Shown here in pieces: positions 9,866 to 20,120 of a DNA stretch of 64,000 nt; position 1 is the stretch's first letter, and each line of letters begins with the position of its first letter. Position numbers and translations under genes: made by a program. Origin of the DNA: Phytophthora sp. 'mugwort' (lineage: Eukaryota > Oomycota > Peronosporomycetes > Peronosporales > Peronosporaceae); NCBI GenBank assembly GCA_033558025.1, contig JAUCEF010000007.1, positions 7,564,001-7,628,000 on the forward strand, read 5' to 3'. Below the pieces are notes generated by a model. The model saw nothing but the letters and a program-made list of their open reading frames with translations, was not told where the DNA came from and searched no databases.

Positions 9866-10540
9866 TCACGGACTCTCCGGTCTCTCTGGCTCATCGTCTG
9901 TGAGCGATCCGTCAGTGCGCGAGTTGCTGTCCTTCTTAAGCACGAACGGGTCCTTCCATCTCCTCTGAGGAGATGAGGTGTCTGCCATACCGCGACACAT
10001 GACGCAGTCGCACTGCTGAGTCTTGTCCTGTAGGACCACGTACGGGGACACCTCGACGTACTTGAAATAATTCTGGAACTCTACGGTGGATAGGATGATA
10101 ATTAGCATTGCGCACGTAGCAGCGCTACTCGCCATCGTCGGCGTACCAGCATAGTCGAGCTTCCAGCGGATAGAACAGCAGCCGCGCTCGCACATCCAGA
10201 ACTTGGTGTCGTCCTGGAAGCGGTAGCCAGTATATACGCCGAGCTTGTACGGCCGGCGAATTGGCTGGCACCAGGAACAGAACAGGGGGACATCAACATC
10301 AACAGCAGCAGAGGAGGCTGGCGCAGCTTCATGCGGCACGGACCTGATGCCCCCAGGCGTCGTAGTACTCGAGGCTGCTGGTGTTGGCGCACGAGCTCTG
10401 GCAGACTCCCATGGTGGCTTGTTAACTGAATTGCTGGCTGCGGGTGTAGTTGATGTGGGCAGAAGCTGCCAGGTGGGAAAGTGGCGACCGCTGTCGCAGT
10501 TCGTCCGTTCTCCTTCGAAAATTTCATGCACGCACTGCAA
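9866..10540 (-). CDS. Cys-rich hypothetical protein with two CxxC-type clusters
   Basis: 224 residues from ATG 10540. The first 95 residues are Pro/Ala/Ser-rich. Then come FCSWCQPIRRPYKLGVYTGY, WMCERGCCSIRWKLDY, a hydrophobic stretch (about 155-175, ATCAMLIIILSTVEF) and CDCVMCRGM near the C-terminus, ending in an acidic tail DDEPERPESP. Paired cysteines suggest metal binding and the hydrophobic stretch could be a membrane anchor; both are inferences. A second frame opens from 10632 (MTRESVLSIQTVTDLKSF...) and may be an extra 5' exon. It is transcribed away from the WDR24 gene across a 314-bp gap. Confidence 0.55.
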   Translation of the reverse strand: MQCVHEIFEGERTNCDSGRHFPTWQLLPTSTTPAASNSVNKPPWESARARAPTPAASSTTTPGGIRSVPHEAAPASSAAVDVDVPLFCSWCQPIRRPYKLGVYTGYRFQDDTKFWMCERGCCSIRWKLDYAGTPTMASSAATCAMLIIILSTVEFQNYFKYVEVSPYVVLQDKTQQCDCVMCRGMADTSSPQRRWKDPFVLKKDSNSRTDGSLTDDEPERPESP

Positions 10541-10854
10541 CGATCTTTGAGCACTCGTGGCTTCTCTGTGAGAAGCGTGAAGGACTTCAGGTCAGTAACG
10601 GTTTGTATCGAGAGTACAGATTCACGTGTCAAGTGTCAATCCAATTGCACACTTGCCTCTCCAGGGCACTGAGCCCCGTAAAGCAGAGCACGCGACTTCA
10701 AGTTCGCGGCATCCCAATGAACAGCTGTGAGAACGATTGAGATTTTTAACGCTGCTTAAAGTGGCTTCAATTTCCACTTTTCGACCAATCCACGTTAAGA
10801 TATAGCCTCAGTGCTTTGATTGGATGAATATCTCCATATTATCACTTCAGCCAC

Positions 10855-13800
10855 ATGATGGAGCAGCGCGCGGCGGCGAGTGTCCGCGCTTCCATGGACT
10901 TCAACGGGCCGCTTAACGCGCTGTCCACATCTCCAAACAAACGCTTGATTGCTGTGGGAGGAAGAGATGGTGCGTTGTCGTCGCTCTCTCTCTTTGAATG
11001 TAGTCGCAGCTGCTCACGGCCGTGATTTGCTGCTGTTCAGTGCTCAAGGTGGTGGCGCTGGAGGCCTCGGGATTCACGGAGAAGCGCAACTTGCGTGTGG
11101 CGGGGAAACCAAACCTAAACTTCAGCACCAATGACATCCGGTGGCATCCGCGTACGTCTCTGTGGTGTGCAGCGCAGAGGAAGGAGGGCGCAGTTGTGCT
11201 GACACTTTTGTGGGACCAGACTCGGACAATTTATTGGCGACGGCGGCTACAAACGGCACCGTGGTGATCTGGAACTTAGAGCGAGACGGATACAAACATG
11301 TTCAAGGTGAGAGGGATGGTCAAGGGGACGTTGGAGTTGGTAGAGGCATCTGATGAGCTATAATCTCTCTATGCGTGGTTAGAGCGTGTGCTGAATGGAC
11401 ATCGACGTGCCGTGAACCGCATTTGCTGGCATACGTCGGACTGGAACGTGCTCATTAGTGGCTCACAAGACGGCACTGTCAAGCTCTGGGTATGAAGTGT
11501 TCTGTTTCCTGGGTGGAAATGTTGGTTCGTATTCTGATGTGGCTTGTTGGTCGATGGGCAGGATAAACGTGGTGGGAAAGTTGTGTCGACGTACCAGCCA
11601 AAATCGGAGAGTGTGCGCGACGTACGTGCGAGTCCGTTCCACCCCAACAAATTCGCTGCTGCGTTTGAAAACGGCATTGTGCAGGTGTGGGATATGCGCA
11701 AGAACTCCCAGCCGGAGCTCAAGTTCACCGCGCATAAGGGGTTGGTGCTGAGTATAGAGTGGCACCCGACAGACGCCAATGTTTTGGCTTCCGGTGGTCG
11801 TGATCGGTACGTGAATATTTGGGAATTGGGAGATGTTCGACAGCCGAAGCAAACGATTCAGACAATTGCGAGCGTCGGACGTGTGGCTTGGCGACCAACT
11901 TGTGTCACACATATCGCGACGAGTGCTTCGCTTATGGACAACAGCATTCACGTTTGGGATACCAAGCGGCCATTTATCCCTGTCGCATCCATGAAAGGAC
12001 ATTCGGACATTGCATCAGGCATACTATGGATGGATACGCCAGTATCACCAAATTTTGGCCAACCGGAGATTCCAGGCGACGGGGAAGGCCACGATTACTG
12101 GCAACACATGCTAGCCTGCTCGAAGGATGGCACGCTGAAGTTACATTCGCTTGCCGACTCCTTCAAACCACACCAGTCGCTGCCGACCACAGCACTTGCC
12201 CTTAACTCTAAAGGACAGGTCGCATTTTCCCACGACTACATTGGTACGTAACCACTAGCTTTTAACTCTGCGAGCTGTTTTTCGTTGTCTAATGTCACGC
12301 TGTTGTATTTCCATTTATTTCCTATAGATCGATCTTGTGCATCCCTGAAGATTCACCGCCACTTCAGTTTGGGCAGCTCGCTTTTTACAGTTGGGGGAGT
12401 GTCATCCCCCTCTCCAACTCTTGGTCCCTCTAATGGTGATCGGAGACCGGGTAGCGGACCACTCACAATGTCGTTAAGTCCTTACAACGGTAGCTCCGAA
12501 AGCCCGGAGAATGCTAATGTTGGAGGAACTCACGAGCAGTCATCTTCACGAACTACAGCTTGGTCGTTCGGTACAGGATCACAACAGCCTCCTCTTGCAC
12601 CAAAGGGGTTGAATCGGTCAGCAGGTAGCAGCGCCAACTTGACTAGTTTATCGAGTGGGGTGTCATCTATAGGAACTAGTTTTAAATCGGTTGGGGGAAG
12701 CAGCAGTCTGAATGCAGCAACCGGGATTGGATCGGGAGGAATCGCCCGAGGGCCAGGCCCTGCGTCTTCTTCTCAGCCTAACATGTTACCACTGCAGGGA
12801 AGCAACAGCACTGGGGCTGGAAGAAACTCGCTCACTGACGGAAATTTTGTTTCTGTTTCAATATCATCAGCTTCTCTGGCGTCTGCTTCACCTGTGACCC
12901 CGATCATGTCCGGCCCGGCAGTACCTCGTGCGCTAGTGGCGCTTGTAACTATGCAAAATGTGAGCAACGCCAGGCAACTCGAGAAAATATTCCTGGGTGG
13001 TGAAAGTGAGTACGTGCAAGCGGGGAAACACGTTGAAGATATGCGCGCTGAATTCGAGCAAGGCCAGTACTTGAAGGAGTCATTTGGTTTCGACGAGCAC
13101 ACATTCCGATTCTTGTCGAAGCACTACATGCTATTCCCCGAAAGTACTAACGTCTCCAAGAACAGCGGTGGCAATTCGACCTGTGCTGGAAGCAGTGGCG
13201 ATTCTTTGGCAGCCAAAACAAGAGTCAGCTTCGCCCAAATGTGTGCTCATAACGCTTTGGCAGCATTTGTCACTGGAAATTCCCACTTGTGCCAGATGTG
13301 GCGCATCCTAGAGGTACTTTACGCAAACGAGGAAGCCGATACCACAAAGTTAAAGCATGAGCAGCGGGGAGGCCGTACGCTGAAGACCGACCAACATTAT
13401 GCTGAGGGTATCAGCCACGAAGACGGTCAAGTGGGCATGCCGATGGACGGAGAGCTCGACGAAGAGAACCATCTGCGGTCACCCAGTGACAGCAACCATG
13501 ATGGTCAAATGGACGATTTCGTGCAGAGAGACGATAGACACGAAGTAGACGATTTTGGGCATGAAAGTCACAGTCACGCGAGTCATGGCCACAACAACAA
13601 CGCAAGCGAGACAACCATGCTATTAGAACAACTCGACCATGTCAATCCTCAAGCAATGGAAGGGTTTGACCCGTATCCATATGATCCGAGGGGGAGACAC
13701 GCTAACGAAACTGGGCGCGAAGGTGGAGATCGCAACGGAACCTCTGGGATGGCAAACATGCGTGGTAATTCATCGATGATCATGAATGGGAGTGCTGTCA

Positions 13801-14501
13801 TGGGCGATCTGGGTCATCTACGCGATGACGTTCTGAAGGAACTACTTGAGTACTACACGGAAATCGGTGATCTACAATCGTGTGTTGCGATTACCGTTGC
13901 CGTAGGGAAACTGACAAGTGTTGAAAAAGTCATGGGAAAGTCATGGTTACAACACATCTACATGCACTACATCGATCTTCTCCACCAGTTACAGATCTAC
14001 ACGACGGCAAACGAGCTGGTAGCAAATTGCTCAGACCAATCCATTCGGCAGATGAATATGGTACGTCGAAGAAGTCGTTCTGTCCGAGAAACGGTGTTGT
14101 TGATAGACTGATATCTCTATTTGTCTACTCGACATAGAAATCCACAAGCGTATATTTTAATTGTGCAAGGTGTTCCAAACCTCTCGAGTCTTCCGGCCCA
14201 AGCGAGCGTAGTATGCCAGTCTCTCTATGTGCAGGTTGCAGCAATGCTGCCACGCTCTGCTCTATCTGGTACGCACTACGTTTTATCGAAAATGCGAAGA
14301 TACAGTTGTTCTAATGTGATGCACTTGCTTGTCTATTGTAGTCAATTGCCAGTTCGAGGTCTTTACGTCTGGTGTCCTGTGTGTGCACACGGTGGTCACC
14401 TGAATCACCTGACAAAATGGTTTGCTCACGAGACAGTTTGCCCGACAGGCTGTTCACACCATTGCTCGTTAAACCTTGTTGATGTTGGGGTGAGAACGTA
14501 G
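10855..14501 (+). CDS. WDR24-like subunit of GATOR2 (SEACAT), 8 exons
   Basis: Exons by splice sites and frame: 10855-10969, 11041-11151, 11220-11306, 11383-11489, 11562-12243, 12328-14060, 14138-14268, 14342-14501; they sum to 1041 residues with every phase matching. Exons 1-5 encode a WD40 propeller (LNALSTSPNKRLIAVGGRD, NDIRWHP, NLLATAATNGTVVIWNL, VNRICWHTSDWNVLISGSQD, LVLSIEWHPTDANVLASGGR). Exon 6 is a long, mostly disordered linker with an acidic/His part and a helical end. Exons 7-8 encode the C-terminal zinc RING-like module: FNCARCSKP, LCAGCSNAATLCSI, YVWCPVCAHGGHLNHLTKWF, CPTGCSHHC. WDR24 is a GATOR2 subunit that relieves GATOR1 inhibition of TORC1 at the lysosome/vacuole (yeast Sea2/Rtc1). 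The combination of propeller plus this zinc module is specific for the family. Confidence 0.92.
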
Positions 14502-15740
14502 ATGCATTAAGCCGCCTCATTTTGATACATGTATGATTGCTGTAATCAAGTACTGCGAAAGCACCATACCGGTACACAAAAATGATCGCCACTGTTGAGA
14601 TAGTCGCATAAAAATGTCGTTGAAGAAGCTCGTAGTTGCGTTAAACATTGCCGCGAAGTCTGCAGCGGACACCACGCTTGCACATACCGACATCCCATTG
14701 ATATCAGTGATATGTGATATCATTCACATACTACACATTTTTCAGCCGTAGTTCGGCAGGTGCCGGTACGAATTCATCATGAACAAATCCGAATTCGCGA
14801 AGAGCAACGTCAAATTCATGTTATCTGCTAAACGCAATAGCTGCCAAAACTTGTCGAGCAAAAACGTGGTAGCATGGTGCACGGTGCAAACTACCGGCAT
14901 GTCTTGCAGGTTAATCACCTTCTCGTGAAAGCGCAAGGTGTGCCGATAGAACGCGCGGCAACCTCTTAGACTTCATGTATGTTGATATCCTCTTCAGTAT
15001 CACGTATTACAATGTCGAGCGCAGGGCGAGGGGAACATGTCATGTACACCACGGAGGCGTACGTATAGACTAGGCAATTCAGTGGGGCACAGCGTCACAG
15101 ACGCTTTCGGTGCTTCACAGCTATGGCAGTAGGCTAGCGAACTCACGTTTCGCGTCGACTCGGTTCGGTGGTCCGCTTGCCGACGACATGCACATACAAG
15201 AGTCCCCGGAGAGAGCCATTAGACAACTCCTGTGACAACACTCCTTCACGGTAAGGGGACGATCACACCAGCGTCCACCTCGACCCCAGTGGTCGCAAAC
15301 CACTGCCTCCGCCCTCAATGACCACTAGACACTTCAGTCTACCGCCTCAGTACGTGCCGTACCCTGTTCACGCAACGTCCCTCTCTATAAGTCCACTTCT
15401 TGTGTGAGGCCGGCCGCGCGGTCCCGCAGAACCTCACGCGTGTTTTAGCTACTAATCTGACCCTCTCCTGTCTAGATCGCAACTGAGAGTTGGGCGGTCC
15501 GAACCGGCCGTCCAGAGCACTCCTACGAAGACTACTCTTACCTACTGACTGCTCTCGTGGCCTTCAGCCGCTCCTTCTGATTCACCGTCGTCGCCTCTCC
15601 TTCCCGCACATCATTCCAGCATGAATAGCGTCATGTCGTCCCTCCTGAGCGATCTTCTCGAGCCGCGACCGCTCACACCAACTGCAGCGTGGCTGCATAG
15701 CGTAGTGCGTCAGAGGAAGACGTATGACTCCCCGAGTCTT
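14502..15740. other. No recognisable gene
   Basis: Short open frames exist on the minus strand (for example around 14940-14742, HATTFLLDKFWQLLRLADNM), but they have no recognisable domain and are separated by stops. Part of 15100-15740 may belong to the LTR-like sequence that begins at 16079. Nothing else supportable is seen. Confidence 0.4.
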
Positions 15741-15759
15741 AGCTGTGGTTATCCTAACC

Positions 15760-16079
15760 CCAACAGTCTCCGCAGAGGCTTAGCTCCCTCTAGTTTCACC
15801 ATTAGAGACTCAAAAAGTCAGTATTTTTCTAAACCAGGGCAATACTCTCTTTGATGCTAAGACTGAACTGTTATTTGTTTGGTTATCTGTGGCAAAGCCG
15901 CCAGTGGTGTAAATGTATGACTTTAACTATCTACCATAGTTTAACCTAGTCAAATGCATATCGAGTGGCCCTGTGGCCACGTAAAATCCCGTTACTACAA
16001 GTGATACCAAGTACCACTTATTGCAAGGTGACACGTAGCACGGTGCTACACTCGTGTTACCTTCGTGTACCCCGTTACA
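15760..16079 (-). repeat. LTR-like sequence adjoining a truncated copia gag; far end not located
   Basis: On the minus strand a TGTAACGGGG terminus at 16079 directly follows the last gag codons. An imperfect hairpin GTAGCAC/GTGCTAC sits at 16034-16048, flanked by GGTGACAC and GTGTTACC. The sequence downstream has no coding sense. TG at the edge of a retrotransposon relic and a terminal stem-loop suggest an LTR. I could not find the CA end or a second copy, so the extent is a guess and could reach about 15100. Confidence 0.35.
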
Positions 16080-16082
16080 CAT

Positions 16083-16391
16083 ATTATACTCCCAATGAAA
16101 GTAGTTGCCGTCGCGAAGCTTGTCAATGGTCGTGCTGCTGCAGAAGACGCCCCGGGTGCAGCTGTCGCGGAAGACACCCGTCGTGCTATTGAAGCTGGAG
16201 GCGCCCAATGTGCTGTTGGTGCTGGAGGTGGCGTCAATGGTGGAGACGTCGGACGTGTTGTTGCTGCTGAAAATGTCGGAAATATTGTTGCTGCTGGAGA
16301 CGTCAGTTCTAGCATCGATGCCCGCGATGGTGCTGCTAGAAATACCAGTCGTATCAGCTTGATATGCAGGCGTAGTTGGCTGCAGAAACAT
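16083..16391 (-). pseudogene. Copia gag N-terminal stub
   Basis: The minus-strand frame starts MFLQPTTPAYQADTTG, runs through a Ser/Asn/Thr-rich segment and then reads STTIDKLRDGNYFHWEYNM, the conserved start of the copia gag domain (K-L-x-x-x-N-Y-x-x-W). Gag sense stops exactly where the TGTAACGGGG terminus begins. The rest of gag and all of pol are absent here. A long Ala-rich frame on the opposite strand is its antisense. Confidence 0.6.
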
Positions 16392-16429
16392 GAAAATTGA
16401 ACGCTGGTTGCTCGCAAAACTTTTGGATT

Positions 16430-18316
16430 TTACGGGGTCTTCCGACAGATTGTTTTTGCTTTCGGCTTCACGCCTACCACACGTTTTCTCGTTCCGCCAC
16501 TTTCGACAGACCCACGTTCTTCACCTTCAGTTCCATTGTCTTCCGGCAGCTCCGGATAGTACGTCAGGTGCTCTCGTGGGATGGAGAAATACTTCAGCGC
16601 AAGTGACTTCCACTTTTTCAGTGTCAGGTCGAGCAGGGTCTGTCTTTCTAAGCGAACGTCCTTTGTAGTCATGATGTCGAGATCGCATTCATTACCAGAG
16701 AGGTCAGAGAAAAACTTTGCGTACAAGTTGTGGAACACCATTACCGATCATGGAAAATGTTTCAACCTCAGAATCATCTGTAGACACCAAGTACCGCATC
16801 GATACAACTCCAGAATCGATCTCGAAGAAATAGTTGCCTGCGTACTTTGCTGGCATGCGCGTGAAGTACTTCGAAAGCAAATCTTCCCATCCGCAAAAGA
16901 ATGGCGGTCGTGCTTGCGATGATCCAGGAATTCAGCTCGTACGGAATCAATTTCATTCATCTTCCTGATGATTTCTTCTGCACGTATAGGTTTTGATTTT
17001 TTCATCTTGCCGCGACACCATGCGACGACTCGATCCGCTGCATTGTCCGAGTGGCCAGGAAGGAGAAATAACAGAAATACCTTCTTGTACAATACAATGG
17101 ATAGCATCGCGTAGAACATGAATACCGCACGTGATTTATTTTGCCCAACACAATTGTCAAAGCACTTGTAGTAAGGTGAGTTTGCGTTCGGGGCTGTCGT
17201 GACCAGCTTGCTGGAAGTGTTTGCGCTGGTTCAGATGGTTCAAAAGCCGGAGGCTGCACATTGCATCAGCGCCTTTGCCTTGGGCACGCTCGTGGTACAG
17301 CAGAACTTGGTTAATTCCATTCGTCAAGTCCGCCACCACGAAATTATGCATCATAAGGTTCCAGTTGAAGTAGTCGGCCCTAGGTCTTCTACTATTGTAC
17401 ACAGGCAAAGAAAAACTCCCCCCAAAGTCTTCGATTTGAGTATGCATTAGCGGAACATTTTTGTGTATTGCAGGTGTCATAGTCAACGGCATTTCGGAGT
17501 GGTCTGGAATAATCTCTGTCGGCACGGCTTGCTGTGGTGCGATGGCTGACACATATTGTCTTACAAGATCGGACATTGTCCGTCTTTGATTAATCACCGC
17601 ATTCAAATGCAGTTGCATTTTGGCTTGCAACTCTATCCGATCGGCGTCAGAGAGGTTGAAATCTAAAAGAGCAGTCTCGATTCGAACACAAGCATCGCAC
17701 AAATCTTGTTTTGTTCGAGATACTTTGACTCCTGGAAACTTCAAGTGAACATATTGCAGCCAGCGAGAGTACTCCATCACACGGCGTGTGGCGTGTACCG
17801 CTTTCGCTTCGTAGTTCTACCACAACTTTTCCACGTTACACCAGAATCGGTCATGTATTGACGCGTCCGACAATGGAAACAGGGAAATCCGTCTTCGAGT
17901 TCCCAATCCTTGCATGTCTGTAGAAAAAACTCCACATCATCATCGGAATAAGCATGACTAGGGAGTTGTGCCACCCTACGAATATGAAATGCATCGGTTC
18001 CATTCTTCGACAAATTATTCAGCCGTCCTAACTTGGTCCCACCAATTCCGAAAATGGATCGGATCTGTGCGTCCGTCACACCCTGTTCCATCAACGACAT
18101 CACCATGCCTTCGGCTTGCTCATGTTCGGATCCGGCCCATCGTGAATCGAGCGATCGGTATCTGGATTGAAGTTTTCGCACCTCGTCCTCACCCAGCCGA
18201 GCATACGCACGCTCCAGAGCGCTCGGCCGTTCTCGCTGTGGGCGCTGTTGCCGTGCTGTGGTCTGGCTAAAGCCACCAGGTCCACCCCTACGCCGCTCGG
18301 TGCTCATTAGAAGCAA
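16430..18316 (-). pseudogene. Frameshifted transposase with D...DNC catalytic pattern (DUF7869-like)
   Basis: Starts MLLMSTERRRGGPGGFSQ at 18316 with a helix-turn-helix-like segment (EQGVTDAQIRSIFGIGGTKL) and a CFHCRTRQ knuckle, then passes in the next frame at about 17778 to a part with YSRWLQYVHLKFPGV, CDACVRI, and DYFNWNLMMHNFVVADLTNG. After a third frame change near 17170 it reads KCFDNCVGQNKSRAVFMFYA and LLPGHSDNAADRVVAWCR, and after a fourth near 16900 EDLLSKYFTRMPAKYAGNYF. The order VADL...FDNCVGQNKSR...GHSxxAxDR resembles the DDE-like DUF7869 proteins found in many copies in several eukaryotes; this family name is from memory of its motif pattern. The several frame breaks mean this copy is dead. 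Confidence 0.65.
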
Positions 18317-18395
18317 CTAACCGAAATGGAGGTACTGTACCCCTTTAAACAACCACCGCGATATAAATAAATATTTCGAAAATCTGTCGCTGGAA

Positions 18396-18421
18396 TGGGC
18401 GGTGACCCGGGTCACCGCCCA
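18396..18421. repeat. 26-bp perfect palindrome upstream of the transferase-like gene
   Basis: The 24-base core at 18397-18420 is GGGCGGTGACCC followed by its exact reverse complement GGGTCACCGCCC; one further T/A pair extends it to 26. It sits 79 bp before ATG 18500 and 80 bp beyond the 5' end of the dead transposase gene. It could be a dimeric regulator site, a cruciform, or two abutting transposon ends. Confidence 0.85.
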
Positions 18422-18499
18422 CTGGTTCATATGGCGCGAGAATGTGGTATTTTACGTGCACCACACAACGAATTTATTCAGTCGTAACCTGCCTTCGCA

Positions 18500-19630
18500 A
18501 TGACACCGCGGTCCGCGCCCCCGCGCCGGCAGCAGCGTTCGGACGCCGACTACGTGCCGCCCCATCTTCGGCACTTCGTTTTCCATTCGCAGGACGACTT
18601 CTACGTGTCGCGCCATTTTGACCCGCTGCTGCTGAGCCACCTCATGTACGAAGGCTTCCTACCCATCGCCGCAGACTTCCAGGGTAAATTCTTCCTTCTG
18701 CCCAAGCTGCACCGCCAGCGCTGCGTGCTGTTGCTTAACCCCGATGCACCTGAGCACGTACCTAAGATCGTGCGCAAACGTGGCAAGAAGTTCAAGGTCG
18801 TACTTAATCGCGATTTTGATGGTGTTGTGGAGGGCTGCCACGAGAAGCACGGCATTCCGTGGCTCTATCCACCGATTGTTGAGAGTTTCAAGACCTTGTT
18901 TCAAGCCGGAGACGACGGTGTGGAACTGTACCCTGGAATCAAAGTTAGGTTCTTTACGGTGGAGCTCTATGACGTGGCCACGGACACATTGGCAGCCGGA
19001 GAGCTCGGATACACCGTCGGTAGCGTCTACACGAGCCTGACGGGGTTCAGTAGGGCTAATGGAGCGGGTACAGTGCAGCTCCATGCTCTGAGTAAGTTCT
19101 TGTACCTGGCGGGCTTCAAGATGTGGGATCTGGGCATGTCCATGGACTACAAGATGGGGCTGGGAGCCAAGGATCTAGAGCGAGACGACTTTTTGGACGA
19201 GCTGTACAAGTGGCGCCCTTATGAAGTACTGATGAAGCTAAATGAGAGCAAGAATGAGGGAGATGCTCGAGTGGGTGTGTTGGTCAAATCTTTGTTTGAT
19301 AATGCAAGACTCCCGACTGGAACTGTTAAGAGCAGCGAGCAAGTGGAGAAAAAGGAAGAAAAGGCCGGTCGGAAGGACGCAGGAAAAAGAGAGGAGAAGG
19401 ACAATAATGACGCCAAGGAGGAAGCGGAAGGCCACGAAAAGGAGAAGAAGGATGAATATACAGAAGAGAAACGTGAGGCGGGCGCGAAACGTAAACTATC
19501 ATCCGACGAGGACCTACAGGGTGAGGAGAAGAAGGGCAAGTCCGAAACAGGCGTAAGGCCAGCTACAGGAGCAAACGCACAGATCGAGGAAAGAGAAGTG
19601 GCAGATGACCAGAACTCCAGCACGGATTAA
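18500..19630 (+). CDS. Leucyl/phenylalanyl-tRNA-protein transferase-like (Aat-type)
   Basis: 376 residues, no intron, from ATG 18500. It follows the bacterial Aat family order: DDFYVSRHFDPLLLSHLMYE and EGFLPIA, LNPDAPE, then the core KFKVVLNRDFDGVVEGC, GIPWLYPPIVESFKTLF, VELYDVATDTLAAGELGYTV, VGSVYTSLTGFSRANGAG, VQLHALSKFLYLAGFKMWDL, and the final MGLGAKDLERDDFLDEL. In bacteria this GNAT-fold enzyme transfers Leu/Phe from tRNA to N-terminal Lys/Arg of proteins, marking them for degradation. Residues from about 280 on are Lys/Glu-rich (KEEKAGRKDAGKREEK) and have no bacterial counterpart. Activity in this organism is inferred. A palindrome lies 79 bp upstream. Confidence 0.85.
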   Translation: MTPRSAPPRRQQRSDADYVPPHLRHFVFHSQDDFYVSRHFDPLLLSHLMYEGFLPIAADFQGKFFLLPKLHRQRCVLLLNPDAPEHVPKIVRKRGKKFKVVLNRDFDGVVEGCHEKHGIPWLYPPIVESFKTLFQAGDDGVELYPGIKVRFFTVELYDVATDTLAAGELGYTVGSVYTSLTGFSRANGAGTVQLHALSKFLYLAGFKMWDLGMSMDYKMGLGAKDLERDDFLDELYKWRPYEVLMKLNESKNEGDARVGVLVKSLFDNARLPTGTVKSSEQVEKKEEKAGRKDAGKREEKDNNDAKEEAEGHEKEKKDEYTEEKREAGAKRKLSSDEDLQGEEKKGKSETGVRPATGANAQIEEREVADDQNSSTD

Positions 19631-20120
19631 GCTGAGACTACCGGATGTCCACGAATGCTCATCTTGTACGATACTGCAGGCCGAGCACGTCCTAGACGAG
19701 CCGAATTCACAACGGTGTATTTGCTTGTTCTTCATTCCGTTCTGGGCTGACTCCAATCGTTGCAGCTCTGAATAAAGTTTAGCACATTGCGGGAGGCGGG
19801 ACCGGCTTGGTTAATGTGGCCTGCTGCCTTGGCAGGACTGATATGGTAAATATCTTCAAATTCACGACTTTCCGAGTATCCCGTCTCGGAGATGGATGGC
19901 ACCATTGTTTGTACGGGTCATCAGCAATGGCAATCCCAATGAGGTGGCTATAACATGCTTGCTTGACGACGATCTGGTCATAGGAAACCTGCCTCCGATA
20001 GACTGTTCACGAACAGAATGCTCTCTTGCGTGTTGGCATTGCGCGCTAACTGATACAGCACCGAGCTGTCTTTCCTGATACTGCAAAGCGTCACAAAAAG
20101 GAAGCACACAGTTTGTCAGT
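19631..20120. other. Convergent 3' intergenic region
   Basis: This lies between the 3' ends of the transferase-like (+) and RasGEF (-) genes. Short open frames have no recognisable features. It is presumably the two 3' UTRs; no clear terminator or poly(A) signal can be assigned. Confidence 0.5.

Noticed and set aside
16065..16400. Ala/Gly/Val-rich plus-strand ORF of 111 codons
   Set aside because: It is antisense to the copia gag stub with its Ser/Asn repeats; low-complexity shadow.
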